Assembly: GCF_003730275.1 (NCBI RefSeq)
Contig: NZ_QTTA01000008.1
Coordinates: 1 to 40,714, forward strand
Reading direction: 5' to 3'
Source: Brevundimonas halotolerans
GTDB lineage: Bacteria > Pseudomonadota > Alphaproteobacteria > Caulobacterales > Caulobacteraceae
DNA: 40,714 bases
Shown: in pieces, positions 8,971 to 17,633 of the stretch
How positions within the stretch are numbered: the first letter of the stretch is position 1
Layout of the letters: every line of letters starts with the position of its first letter
Translations under genes and position numbers: made by a program
Notes under the pieces: generated by a model
Database searches by the model: none
What the model was told of the DNA's origin: nothing
What the model saw: the letters and a program-made list of their open reading frames with translations, nothing else

Positions 8971-9085
8971 GCGGGGGAGCGCTCCGTGGACGTTAAGGCG
9001 AGTACCCTAGCACCGTTCTGTCGGCATTTCGAAGACGGTCAAGCGGTTTCGCCCGGCGTGAGGCACCGAGTCCACGCCCCGTCCG

Positions 9086-10588
9086 TCACCCCATCGTCGG
9101 GATGACGAAGGAGCTGTCGGCATGTTCGAGGTCCGAGTCGGGCCAGCGGGCGGTGACGGTCTTGACCTTGGTCCAGAACTTCACGCCTTCCATGCCGTGC
9201 TGGTTGGTGTCGCCGAAGGCCGAGCGCTTCCAGCCGCCGAAGGTGTGATAGGCGACCGGCACCGGAATGGGGACGTTGATCCCGACCATGCCGACATTGA
9301 CCCGGGCGGCAAAGTCACGCGCCGCGCGGCCGTTCTGGGTGAAGATGGCGACGCCGTTGCCGTACTGGTGCTTCGACGGCAGGGCCAGCGCCTCCTCGAA
9401 ATTCGCGGCCCGGACGATCTGCAGCACCGGGCCGAAGATCTCTTCCTTGTAGGACTCCATGTCCGGCGTGACGTGGTCGAACAGCGAGGGGCCGACGAAA
9501 TAGCCGTCCTCGTGGCCCTGAAGGCTGAAACCGCGACCGTCGACGACCAGTTCGGCGCCGTCCTTGACGCCCTGGTCGATCCAGCCCTCGACCCGGGCCT
9601 TGTGGGCACCGGTGACGACCGGGCCGTAGTGGGCGCCGGCGTCGGTCGAGATGCCGACCCGCAGGCTTTCGATCTCGGCCACCATGCGCTCGCGCAGGAT
9701 GTCGGCGGTCTTGTCGCCGACGGGGACTACGACCGGCAGGGCCATGCAGCGTTCCCCGGCCGAACCGAAGGCGGCCCCGGACAGGTCCTTGACCACCTGG
9801 TCCATGTCGGCGTCGGGCAGGACGATGCCGTGGTTCTTGGCGCCACCCATGGCCTGGACCCGCTTGCCGTGGCGCGCGCCGGTTTCATAGACATAGTTGG
9901 CGATATCAGAGCTGCCGACGAAGCTGATGGCGTGGACCTGGGGGTGTGTCAGGATAGCGTCGACCGCGGTCTTGTCTCCGTGCACCACGTTCAGGACACC
10001 TGCGGGTGCACCCGCCTCCATCATCAGCTCGGCCAGACGAACGGGCACGGACGGATCGCGCTCTGACGGCTTGAGGATGAAGGTGTTGCCCACCGCGATG
10101 GCGACGCCGAACATCCACATCGGGATCATGGCCGGGAAGTTGAACGGCGTGATACCCGCGACCACGCCCAGCGGCTGGCGCATGGAATAGACGTCGATGC
10201 CGGGGCCGGCGCCCCAGGTGTATTCGCCCTTGACCGCATGGGGGATGCCGCAGGCGAATTCGATAACCTCGAGCCCGCGCTGAACGTCGCCCTTGGAGTC
10301 GGCGATGACCTTGCCGTGCTCGGCGCTGAGCATTTCGGCCAGCTGGTCCATATTGGCTTCGACCAGCCGCTTGAACTCGAACATCACCCGCGCGCGGCGC
10401 TGGGGATTGACGGTCGACCAGCTTTCAAAGGCAGTCTGGGCGGCCTGGACGGCGCGGTCCAGTTCGGCCTCGGTGGCCAGTTGCACGCGGGCCTGCACCT
10501 CACCGGTGTTCGGATTGAAAACGTCACCGAAGCGGCCCGAGGCGCCGGTGAAGCTCTGGCCGTTGATGAAGTGGTGGATGTCGCGCAT
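9086..10588 (-). CDS. mmsA: CoA-acylating methylmalonate-semialdehyde dehydrogenase
   Basis: 500 residues from the ATG at 10588, with AGGAGAG as ribosome site; the frame runs further 5' but that part is not dehydrogenase-like. MmsA converts methylmalonate semialdehyde (valine route) or malonate semialdehyde plus CoA and NAD+ to propionyl-CoA or acetyl-CoA. Visible signatures are FINGQSF at the start, GVVAGITPFNFPAMIPMWM, ILKPSERDPSVP, GAKNHGIVLPDA and the catalytic Cys281 in SAGERCMAL. The GAKNH segment is characteristic of the CoA-dependent branch. It lies 46 bp after the alpha/beta hydrolase gene in what may be one operon with zur. Confidence 0.93.
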   Translation of the reverse strand: MRDIHHFINGQSFTGASGRFGDVFNPNTGEVQARVQLATEAELDRAVQAAQTAFESWSTVNPQRRARVMFEFKRLVEANMDQLAEMLSAEHGKVIADSKGDVQRGLEVIEFACGIPHAVKGEYTWGAGPGIDVYSMRQPLGVVAGITPFNFPAMIPMWMFGVAIAVGNTFILKPSERDPSVPVRLAELMMEAGAPAGVLNVVHGDKTAVDAILTHPQVHAISFVGSSDIANYVYETGARHGKRVQAMGGAKNHGIVLPDADMDQVVKDLSGAAFGSAGERCMALPVVVPVGDKTADILRERMVAEIESLRVGISTDAGAHYGPVVTGAHKARVEGWIDQGVKDGAELVVDGRGFSLQGHEDGYFVGPSLFDHVTPDMESYKEEIFGPVLQIVRAANFEEALALPSKHQYGNGVAIFTQNGRAARDFAARVNVGMVGINVPIPVPVAYHTFGGWKRSAFGDTNQHGMEGVKFWTKVKTVTARWPDSDLEHADSSFVIPTMG

Positions 10589-10634
10589 GGACGTCTCTCT
10601 CCTGGAAGGGGCAGTCTTTGTGATTGCGGGCGGT

Positions 10635-11534
10635 TTACCGTGCGGAACCGGGCGAGGCCACCCCATCGCTGTCGAGTGCCGCCATAAGGGTATGCCGCAC
10701 GGCATCAGGGTTCAGCATCGGCAGGAAATGGGTCGAGCCCGGCACCCTGCGGCTGCGCACATGAGACAGGCCGGGGGGTCGGTCGGGGACGTGGCAGGTT
10801 GAGCCGGTCTGAGCCCGGAGAATTTGAATGGGGCCCCGGAAGCGGGTCATGGCGCCCCACGGATTGTGCGCCTGGGCGGCATAGCCGGACGCCTCCCAGT
10901 CCGGTCGACAGGCGAGGGTCAGGCCGTTGTCGGAGGGCTTGAGCCCGGTTTCAAGAAAGGCGTCGAGCACATCGTCGGGCCAGCCGGCAAAGGCGCCGCG
11001 TCCGCGATAAGCCTTTCGGGCGGCCTCCAAGTCGGGAAAGTCGGCGCGGCGCTTGCGGGAATTGCGGACCAGCGGGATGCGCCCGGCAAAGCGCGACATG
11101 CCCGGCAGATTGAAAGCCAGGGTGGTGAGGGGCAGCAAGATGACTGGGTCCAGCAGCACCAGACTGCGCACCCGCTCCGGCCGTTTGGCGGCGGCCAACA
11201 GGCTGACGGTGCCGCCCATGGAATGACCGGCCAGCACGGGTCGGCCCTCCAGCGTGTCGATGACGGCCAGCAGGTCGCCGCGCAAATCCTGCCAGCCGCG
11301 ACGACCGTCGGGATCGGCCGGCAGATCGGTCAGGCCGTGGCCGCGCTGGTCGATGGCCCAGATGCGCCGGCCCCCGGCCAGCGGCGCCAGCAGGGGCCGG
11401 TAGGTCGTGGCATTGAAGCCGTTGGCGTGCAGGAAGATCAGGTCAACCGGCCCGTCCGCCCGGCCCAGTTCAAGCACGAACAGGCTGCCGTCAGCCCCGA
11501 TCGGCACGGAGAGGCGGCGCCCGGATGATGTCAC
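10635..11534 (-). CDS. Alpha/beta hydrolase
   Basis: 299 residues from a GTG at 11534 that overlaps the zur stop (GTGA). The fold is clear: an oxyanion-side FLHANGFNA segment at 34-42, WAIDQRGHGLTD at 59-70, nucleophile elbow GHSMGG with Ser105, and a C-terminal His269 in PGSTHFLPM. The acid residue is not certain. The family covers esterases, lipases and C-C hydrolases; nothing in the sequence picks one. Translational coupling to zur is intriguing, but no zinc site is apparent. Confidence 0.85.
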   Translation of the reverse strand: MTSSGRRLSVPIGADGSLFVLELGRADGPVDLIFLHANGFNATTYRPLLAPLAGGRRIWAIDQRGHGLTDLPADPDGRRGWQDLRGDLLAVIDTLEGRPVLAGHSMGGTVSLLAAAKRPERVRSLVLLDPVILLPLTTLAFNLPGMSRFAGRIPLVRNSRKRRADFPDLEAARKAYRGRGAFAGWPDDVLDAFLETGLKPSDNGLTLACRPDWEASGYAAQAHNPWGAMTRFRGPIQILRAQTGSTCHVPDRPPGLSHVRSRRVPGSTHFLPMLNPDAVRHTLMAALDSDGVASPGSAR

Positions 11535-12031
11535 GCGGGGCAGGCGGGGCAGCGGCCGTGGGCCTCGATGGTCGTGTGGCTGATGACATAGCCGGCGGCG
11601 GCCGCGGCGCGTGTCAGGCTGAGCGCCTGTTCGCCGGTTACCTCCTGTGTCGCCCCGCAGCAGTCGCAGATCAGAAAGGCGGCGGCGTGCAGGGGATCGC
11701 CGTCAGACCCGGGCTCGGCACAGGCGACATAGGCGCTGATCGAGGCGATGCGGTGGGCCAGGCCCCGGCGTTCGAGAAATTCGAGGGCGCGATAGACGGT
11801 GGGCGGCTTGGCGGCCTGTCCGTCCTCGCCGAAGCGGGCGATCAGGTCATAGGCCTTCATGGGCTCGCCGGCTTCGATCAGCAGTTCCAGCACCCGGCGA
11901 CGCGGCGCGGTCAGCCGCTCGCCATCGGCCTGGCAGCGGGCCTCTGCCTCGCTGATGCGCTGGCGTACCGAGACCGCGTCGAGCGCGGTCGTGTCGTGAT
12001 CGTGGTCGCAGGCGTGTCCCATGGTCCTCAA
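11531..12031 (-). CDS. zur: Fur-family regulator, probable zinc uptake regulator Zur
   Basis: 166 residues. The winged helix covers about residues 35-105 with recognition helix PPTVYRALEFL (76-86). The C-terminal part has the structural zinc cysteines C122/C125 and C161/C164. Zur rather than Fur is suggested by the His/Asp/Cys-rich start (GHACDHDHD, residues 5-13), the CxxC...CPAC tail and the divergent receptor gene with a His-rich loop. With zinc bound, Zur represses uptake genes. A second in-frame ATG at 12022 (before GHACDHD) is a possible start. The shared intergenic region carries an inverted repeat fit for a Fur-family protein. Confidence 0.88.
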   Translation of the reverse strand: MRTMGHACDHDHDTTALDAVSVRQRISEAEARCQADGERLTAPRRRVLELLIEAGEPMKAYDLIARFGEDGQAAKPPTVYRALEFLERRGLAHRIASISAYVACAEPGSDGDPLHAAAFLICDCCGATQEVTGEQALSLTRAAAAAGYVISHTTIEAHGRCPACPA

Positions 12032-12080
12032 CAGCTAGCGATGCGAGGGCCCTGCCGCAACTGCGCTTGACGTCGTGTGA

Positions 12081-12095
12081 TGTTATCTCATAACA
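12081..12095. promoter_or_regulatory. Probable Zur operator
   Basis: TGTTAT-CTC-ATAACA is a perfect 6-bp inverted repeat, AT-rich in a GC-rich window, lying between zur and the divergent receptor gene and 43 bp before the receptor ATG. A TTGACG at 12067-12072 could be the receptor's -35 box; the -10 would then fall on ATAACA, inside the repeat, so a bound repressor would block the promoter. The form fits Fur-family operators; that Zur binds it is inferred from location. Confidence 0.65.
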
Positions 12096-12138
12096 CATGC
12101 GCCTGTATCGCTTCCCGTCGTCCCCCCGAGGTTTTTTT

Positions 12139-14211
12139 ATGTCCCATCGCTCGTTCCGCCTTGCCGGTGCTGCCCGTGTGGCCTTGCTCAGCGCCCTGAT
12201 CCTGCCGGTGGCAACGCCGGTGCTGGCGCAGTCGGCGGGGCAGGACCCGGAGCCCGAGGCCCGCACGACCCAACTGGACGACATCATCGTCACGGGCGCG
12301 CCGTTCGGCATCAGCGCCGAGGCCAGCCTGATCGCCGTCGATGTGCTGGACGCCGAAGCTCTGTCGACCGCGCCCTCGGGCACGCTGGGCGATGTGCTGA
12401 GCGGTCTGCCGGGCGTGCGCTCGACCGCCTTCTCGCCGGGCGCCAGTCGTCCCGTGATCCGCGGTCTGGCGGGGCCGCGGGTGCAGGTGCTGACCAATGG
12501 CATGGGGTTGATTGACGCCAGTTCGCTGTCACCCGACCATCAGGTAGCAGCCGATCCGGGTGAAGCCGTACGGATTGAGGTGCTGCGCGGCCCCCAGACC
12601 CTGGCCTATGGCGGTTCGGCCATCGGCGGGGTGGTCAATGTCATCGACGGACGGATCCCGGAAGAGGCCCCCTATGACGGCTTTGACGGGCGGGTCACCG
12701 CCCAAGCGTCAAGCGTCGACGGCGGACGCTCGGTCGGCGCTGGTGTGACCATCGGGCAGGGCCCCTGGGTGCTGACGCTGGACGGTCTGGATCGCCGCAG
12801 CGACGACTATGACATTCCGGTACCGGCGGAATCGCGCCGTCAGGTCGAGGATGAGGGCGAAGAGTATGAGGACACCGGCAGCTCGACGGTCGAGAACAGC
12901 GCCTCGCGCGTTCGGGCCTTCGGCAGCGGACTGAGCTACATCGGCGAGCAGGGCTTCATCGGCCTGTCGGTCAAGCGGACCGAGAGCGACTATGGCGTGC
13001 CCGGCCATGCCCACGAGGACCATGGCGGGGGCGGCGCTCCTGATGAGGAAGAAGACGTCACCATCGGTCTGGAGCAGACCCGCTATGACCTGCGCGGTGA
13101 ATGGCGGTTTGACGATGCGCCGGTCGACCGGATCCGTCTGTCGGCGGGCTATGCCGACTATACTCACACCGAGTTCGAAGGCGATGAGGTCGGCACGGTC
13201 TTCACCTCCGAAGGTCTGGAAGGGCGGCTGGAGATCGTCATGCCGCGCCGTGGAGGCTGGAACTCGGCCTATGGTCTGCAGGGCCTGAGCCGCGACTTCG
13301 ATGCGGTCGGCGACGAGGCTTATGTGCCCCCGGTCGAAATCACCGAACTGGGCGTCTACACCCTGCACCGCTACGACATGGACAGCTGGGGTCTGGAAGG
13401 CGGATTGCGGTTCGATACGCGCGATCTGGACAGCCCCGTCGGCGGCCAGCGGGACTTCTCGAACGCCTCGGCGTCGGCGGGGGTGTATTTCAAGCCGGTC
13501 GAGCCCCTGTTCCTCGGCCTGTCCATTTCGCGGAACGGTCGCGCCCCCACCGAAGCGGAACTGTTCGCCGAAGGTCCGCACATCGCGACCCGTGCGTTCG
13601 AGGTCGGAAACCCCGATCTGGACTCCGAGACGGTGACCTCGATCGAAGCGACCGTGCACTGGGAGCAGGGGCCGTGGACCGCCGACATGCACCTGTTCCG
13701 GGCCGACTATGACGGTTTCATCGACCTGCGCCCGACCGGGGCCGAGGAGGATGAGCTGCCGGTCTTCGCCTATGTCCAGACGGATGCGGAGTTCCACGGC
13801 CTGGAAGCCCGGCTGGACTATCAGGCCTGGCAGTCGGGCGAGGATGGCCTGACGCTGGGGCTGGGCTATGACTATGTGCGCGGCGACACCGATCTGGGGC
13901 CGCCCGCCCGCATCCCGCCGTGGTCGCTGAACGCCCGTGCCGAGCTGGATCTTGGTCCCTGGACCACCCGCCTGACCGTGCGTCGGGTCGGCGAACAGAA
14001 CCGGGTCACCGACTTTGAACTGCCGACCGACGCCTATACGACCGCCGACCTGTATCTGGGCTGGAGCCCGGACCGCGAGTCGGGCCTGACCCTCTATGTC
14101 GAGGGCCGCAATCTGGGTGACGCCGAGGTGCGCGAGCACACTTCCTTCCTGAAGGATCTGACGCCGCTGCCGGGCCGCAACCTGCGCGCGGGCATGGCCT
14201 GGCGGTTCTGA
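12139..14211 (+). CDS. znuD: TonB-dependent outer membrane receptor, probable zinc receptor (ZnuD type)
   Basis: 690 residues from the ATG at 12139 (GAGG 8 nt upstream), which gives a clean signal peptide ending near VLA-Q (residue 30); an ATG 42 bp upstream would lie against the operator and adds a poor leader. A plug domain follows (LDDIIVTG at 46-53, then RGLAGPRVQVLTNG and LRGPQTLAYGGSAIGGVVNV) and a beta-barrel ending in the aromatic Phe of GMAWRF. One predicted outer loop holds His290, His292 and His295 before a Gly/Glu/Asp stretch; another, near 233-250, is strongly acidic. His- and acid-rich loops occur in ZnuD receptors that bind zinc. The divergent zur and the operator between them support zinc as ligand. 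Confidence 0.82.
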   Translation: MSHRSFRLAGAARVALLSALILPVATPVLAQSAGQDPEPEARTTQLDDIIVTGAPFGISAEASLIAVDVLDAEALSTAPSGTLGDVLSGLPGVRSTAFSPGASRPVIRGLAGPRVQVLTNGMGLIDASSLSPDHQVAADPGEAVRIEVLRGPQTLAYGGSAIGGVVNVIDGRIPEEAPYDGFDGRVTAQASSVDGGRSVGAGVTIGQGPWVLTLDGLDRRSDDYDIPVPAESRRQVEDEGEEYEDTGSSTVENSASRVRAFGSGLSYIGEQGFIGLSVKRTESDYGVPGHAHEDHGGGGAPDEEEDVTIGLEQTRYDLRGEWRFDDAPVDRIRLSAGYADYTHTEFEGDEVGTVFTSEGLEGRLEIVMPRRGGWNSAYGLQGLSRDFDAVGDEAYVPPVEITELGVYTLHRYDMDSWGLEGGLRFDTRDLDSPVGGQRDFSNASASAGVYFKPVEPLFLGLSISRNGRAPTEAELFAEGPHIATRAFEVGNPDLDSETVTSIEATVHWEQGPWTADMHLFRADYDGFIDLRPTGAEEDELPVFAYVQTDAEFHGLEARLDYQAWQSGEDGLTLGLGYDYVRGDTDLGPPARIPPWSLNARAELDLGPWTTRLTVRRVGEQNRVTDFELPTDAYTTADLYLGWSPDRESGLTLYVEGRNLGDAEVREHTSFLKDLTPLPGRNLRAGMAWRF

Positions 14212-14301
14212 ATTCCCGTCCGGGGCGGGCCGGTTTGCCGCCCGCTCCGGCATGGGCTAGAAGGCGCGACCTTCCTTCACTTCATCAGTCCCCGAGCCTT
14301 C

Positions 14302-15105
14302 ATGACCGACACGACCTCCATGCAAACCGGCGACATGTCCGGCCAACTCGCCGGCACCGTCCTGTTCTACGGCAAGCCCGAACCCCTTTCGGCCGAGGCC
14401 CACGGCAATCTGGGGATCAATCCGTCGGACAAGCCCTATGCGTTTGTCGCCCAATCGAACATCGTGCCGCTGACGGTCACGGAATTTGCGCCGGCGGCCC
14501 TGTCGTTCCCGGTGATCTTCGTCGGTGACAACCGCCAGCCGGTCGCGGTGCTGGGCCTGCGCCAGGGCGACAATCTGTTTGTCGAAGACGGCGTGTTCCG
14601 CTCGGACGCCTACATCCCGGCCTATGTGCGCCGCTATCCGTTCGTGTTCGCCAATGACGAGGCGCAAAAGCGCCTGATCATGTGCGTGGACCGTCAGGCG
14701 CCCTTCCTGGTCGAAGGCGGCAAGCAGCCGCTGTTCAAGGACGGCCAGCCCAGCGAGTTCACCCAGCAGGCCATGGAGTTCTGCAACAATTTCGAGCAGG
14801 AGCGCCTGCGCACCGAATCGTTCGTCAAGCTGATCCAGGACCTGGACCTGCTGGACGTGCGCGAGGCCGTCTTCACGCCGCGCGGTCCGAACGGTGAAGC
14901 CGGTGAGCCGCAGAAGCTCGCCGAATACTATGCCGTGTCGGAAGACAAGCTGAAGGCCCTGCCGGCCGACAAGCTGGTCGAACTGCGCGACAATGGCGCC
15001 CTGGGCCAGATCTACAGCCACCTGACGTCGCTGCTGGGCTGGGATCGTCTGATCGCCCTGACCTTCCAGCGCGCCGCCACCCAGCCGGCCGCTGCCAACG
15101 CCTGA
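14302..15105 (+). CDS. SapC family protein
   Basis: 267 residues with the SapC-family pattern: LNPxxH-like GNLGINPSDKPYAFVAQSNIVPLTVTEF near the start, SFPVIFVGD, then YIPAYVRRYPFVFA and LIMCVDRQAPFLVE. No signal peptide or membrane segment is seen. SapC proteins were named from a Campylobacter surface-layer secretion locus and are frequent in Caulobacterales and sphingomonads, often near TonB-dependent receptors, but their function is not settled. This one follows the zinc receptor by 90 bp on the same strand and is closed by a strong terminator. The ribosome site is weak. Confidence 0.85.
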   Translation: MTDTTSMQTGDMSGQLAGTVLFYGKPEPLSAEAHGNLGINPSDKPYAFVAQSNIVPLTVTEFAPAALSFPVIFVGDNRQPVAVLGLRQGDNLFVEDGVFRSDAYIPAYVRRYPFVFANDEAQKRLIMCVDRQAPFLVEGGKQPLFKDGQPSEFTQQAMEFCNNFEQERLRTESFVKLIQDLDLLDVREAVFTPRGPNGEAGEPQKLAEYYAVSEDKLKALPADKLVELRDNGALGQIYSHLTSLLGWDRLIALTFQRAATQPAAANA

Positions 15106-15126
15106 TTTTCAGGTCTGTTCTGATCG

Positions 15127-15157
15127 ACGCCCGTCCCGCAGCGCGCGGGGCGGGCGT
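15127..15157 (+). terminator. Rho-independent terminator after the SapC gene
   Basis: A 13-bp stem (ACGCCCGTCCCGC with GCGGGGCGGGCGT, one G-T type mismatch) and a 5-nt loop AGCGC, followed by TTGTCTG. It begins 22 bp after the SapC stop. The T-run is short, but the stem is very strong. Confidence 0.75.
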
Positions 15158-15190
15158 TTGTCTGTCCTGCGACGAAAATCCTGCCCGGGC

Positions 15191-15203
15191 TGACGCAGCG
15201 TCA
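15191..15203. promoter_or_regulatory. 13-bp palindrome TGACG-CAG-CGTCA upstream of the acyl-CoA dehydrogenase pair
   Basis: Perfect 5-bp arms with a 3-bp spacer, 50 bp before the first dehydrogenase ATG. The same arms and spacing occur at 22197 and 30544 and nowhere else that I could find by eye. The position suits an operator; the binding protein is unknown, the MerR-type protein encoded at 30602 being one candidate. Confidence 0.5.
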
Positions 15204-15253
15204 TCTCCGGAAGCCTGCTAGCTTTCGGCCAAATCAAACGAAGCGGGGAGCGC

Positions 15254-16438
15254 ATGCGCGATCTGGAAGATTTTCGGGCCGAGGTCCGGGCCTGGCTTGA
15301 GACCCATTGTCCGCCCGAGGTCCGGGGACCGGCGGACAGCGAGGACGCCTCCATTTGGGGCGGTCGCAAGGCCGTCTTTGCCACGCCGGTGCACAAGGCG
15401 TGGATGGAGGCCATGGGGGCGAAGGGCTGGACCGCGCCCGAATGGCCGAGCGAATACGGCGGCGGGGGCCTGTCGCGCGAGGAAGCCAAGGTGCTGGCCT
15501 CCGAGCTGCGCCGCATCAACGCCCAGCCTGCGCTGCTGAGCTTCGGCATCTGGATGCTGGGCCCGGCCCTGCTGAAATTCGGCACCGAGGAACAGAAGAA
15601 GCGCTTCCTGCCCGAGATCGTCCGCGGGGAGATCCGCTGGTGTCAGGGCTATTCCGAGCCGGGCGCGGGTTCGGATCTGGCCGGGCTGCAGACGCGGGCC
15701 GTCGATCAGGGCGACCACTGGATCGTCAATGGCCAGAAGGTCTGGACCTCCTATGCCGACAAGGCCGACTGGATATTCTGTCTGGTGCGCACGGATGCCG
15801 AGGCGCCCAAGCATCTGGGCATTTCCTTTGTGCTGTTCGACATGGAGACGCCCGGCGTCTCGACCCGGCCGATCACGCTGATTTCCGGCAAGTCACCCTT
15901 CTGCGAGACCTTCTTTGACGATGTGCGGGTCGAGAAGGCCAATCTGGTCGGCACGCTGAACCGCGGCTGGGATGTGGCCAAATATCTGCTGGCGCATGAG
16001 CGCACCATGATCGGCGCCATGGGCGAGATCGGCGGCGGCCGTCCGCTGGGCCAGGTCGCGACCGGATCGATCGGCACGGACGAAGAGGGGCGGCTGGACG
16101 ACACCATGCTGCGCGCCCGCATCGCCGAGCTGGAGGTGGATGCGGCGGCCTTCCGGCTGGCGCTGGAACGGACCGGCGACCAGATGAAGGCCGGACAGGC
16201 CCACCCGGCCATCGCCTCCATGCTGAAATACTATGGGTCGGAGCTGAACAAGCGCCGCCACGAACTGCTGATGGCGGCGGGCGGCATCGATGCCCTGGAG
16301 TGGGAGGGCGAGCGGTCGCATGAGGGCGCTGCAGCCCGCGACTGGCTGCGGACCAAGGCCAATTCCATTGAGGGCGGGACCAGCGAGATCCAGCTGAACA
16401 TCATCGCCAAACACCTGCTCCAGCTGCCGGGAGCCTGA
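15254..16438 (+). CDS. Acyl-CoA dehydrogenase, probable catalytic subunit of a two-gene enzyme
   Basis: 394 residues. It oxidises an acyl-CoA at C2-C3 and passes electrons to ETF. Features are YSEPGAGSDLAGLQT (flavin/substrate segment), WIVNGQKVWTSYA and the C-terminal IEGGTSEIQLNIIAKHLL. The usual MCAD catalytic Glu position is occupied by Gly in this last motif; instead Glu249 in LLAHERTMIGA sits where isovaleryl- and long-chain-type enzymes carry theirs. The next gene encodes a dehydrogenase-like protein lacking both, 3 bp downstream. Such pairs form alpha2beta2 enzymes for bulky or dicarboxylic substrates (FadE28/29 for steroid side chains, PimC/PimD for pimeloyl-CoA). The exact substrate is not evident. 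Confidence 0.88.
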   Translation: MRDLEDFRAEVRAWLETHCPPEVRGPADSEDASIWGGRKAVFATPVHKAWMEAMGAKGWTAPEWPSEYGGGGLSREEAKVLASELRRINAQPALLSFGIWMLGPALLKFGTEEQKKRFLPEIVRGEIRWCQGYSEPGAGSDLAGLQTRAVDQGDHWIVNGQKVWTSYADKADWIFCLVRTDAEAPKHLGISFVLFDMETPGVSTRPITLISGKSPFCETFFDDVRVEKANLVGTLNRGWDVAKYLLAHERTMIGAMGEIGGGRPLGQVATGSIGTDEEGRLDDTMLRARIAELEVDAAAFRLALERTGDQMKAGQAHPAIASMLKYYGSELNKRRHELLMAAGGIDALEWEGERSHEGAAARDWLRTKANSIEGGTSEIQLNIIAKHLLQLPGA

Positions 16439-16441
16439 GCC

Positions 16442-17563
16442 ATGCCGCTGATCCTGACCGAAGAACAGACCATGCTGAAGGAGGCCGCTGACGGGTTCCT
16501 GAATGAAAATGCCCCGCTGGCGCACCTGCGCAAGCTGCGCGACAGTCGCGATGCCGACGGTGTGTCGCGCGAGCTGTGGCGCGCCTTTGGCGAAATGGGG
16601 CTTGCCGGGGTGATCATTCCGGAAGCGCATGGTGGTGCCGGACTTGGCGCCGTCGAGGCTGGGGTGGTGGCCGAGAGTCTGGGCCGCACCCTGACCCCTT
16701 CGCCCTTCATGGGATCGGCCGTGCTGTCGGCGCGGGTTCTGGTCGAGGGCGGGTCAGAGGCGCAACAGGCCGCCTGGCTGCCGAAGATTGCGGCGGGCGA
16801 GGCGATCGTCTCACTGGCCGTCGACGAAGGCGCCAAACATGCGCCGGGAAAGATCACGACGACGGCCGAGCGGTCAGGCAATGGCTTCCGGCTGAACGGA
16901 TCCAAGGCCATGGTGCTGGACGGCCATGTGGCCGATGCCGTGATCGTCGTGGCCCTGACCGAGAACGGGCTGACCCTGTTCCTGGTCGATCCGAAGACGG
17001 CGGGGATGGAGGTCGAGCGGACCATGATGGTCGACGCCCACAATGCCGCGCGCATCACCCTGAGCGATGTCCAGGTCGATGCGGATGCGGTGATCGGCAC
17101 AGTCGACGGCTGCGAGGGTCTGCTCGAGGGGGCGCTCAATCTGGGCCGGGCCTGCGCGGCGTCCAGCCTGACGGGGGCCGGGGATCAGGCCTTCCTGATC
17201 ACGATGGAGTATCTGAAGACCCGCAAACAGTTCGGCCGGGCCATCGGCGAGTTCCAGGCCCTGCAGCACCGCGCGGCCCATCTGTTCAGCGAGATCGAGA
17301 TCGCCCGGGCGGCGACGCTGGGTGCCCTGCAGAAACTGGACGCGGGCGATGCAGCCGCGCCGCTGGCCGTAGCTGTCGCCAAGGCCAAGGCCGGGCGGGT
17401 CGCCGAACTGGCGGTGCAGGAGTCGGTGCAGATGCACGGCGGTGTCGGCATGACCGATGAGTATGACGTCGGCCTGTTCATGAAGCGGGTGCGGGTGCTG
17501 AACGAACTGCTCGGCGATGCCGGTTTCCACCAGGATGCGGTGGCGCGCACGCAGGGGTTCTGA
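16442..17563 (+). CDS. Acyl-CoA dehydrogenase family protein, probable non-catalytic partner subunit
   Basis: 373 residues, starting 3 bp after the preceding dehydrogenase. The fold is recognisable from [41 protein letters not shown] and the [20 protein letters not shown] end region. The position matching Glu249 of the neighbour reads [11 protein letters not shown], with Gly in place of Glu, and the C-terminal YEGT motif is absent ([12 protein letters not shown]). It therefore probably lacks a catalytic base and serves as the structural or cofactor-binding half of a heterotetramer, as in PimD or FadE29-type partners. Not a pseudogene: the frame is intact and codon use matches the neighbour. 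Confidence 0.83.
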   Translation: MPLILTEEQTMLKEAADGFLNENAPLAHLRKLRDSRDADGVSRELWRAFGEMGLAGVIIPEAHGGAGLGAVEAGVVAESLGRTLTPSPFMGSAVLSARVLVEGGSEAQQAAWLPKIAAGEAIVSLAVDEGAKHAPGKITTTAERSGNGFRLNGSKAMVLDGHVADAVIVVALTENGLTLFLVDPKTAGMEVERTMMVDAHNAARITLSDVQVDADAVIGTVDGCEGLLEGALNLGRACAASSLTGAGDQAFLITMEYLKTRKQFGRAIGEFQALQHRAAHLFSEIEIARAATLGALQKLDAGDAAAPLAVAVAKAKAGRVAELAVQESVQMHGGVGMTDEYDVGLFMKRVRVLNELLGDAGFHQDAVARTQGF

Positions 17564-17633
17564 TCCGATTGCCGCACGGGGTAGCGGGGTCGTCCCAGCG
17601 GGGCTAAATCTCCTGCACAGGGAGACACGCACC

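Noticed and set aside
12097..12138. Upstream ATG of the zinc receptor gene
   Set aside because: It lies 1 bp after the operator and would add residues that spoil the signal peptide; the ATG at 12139 has a ribosome site.
16442..17563. Second acyl-CoA dehydrogenase as a decaying pseudogene
   Set aside because: The frame is full length and well conserved outside the catalytic position, and paired inactive subunits are known in this family.
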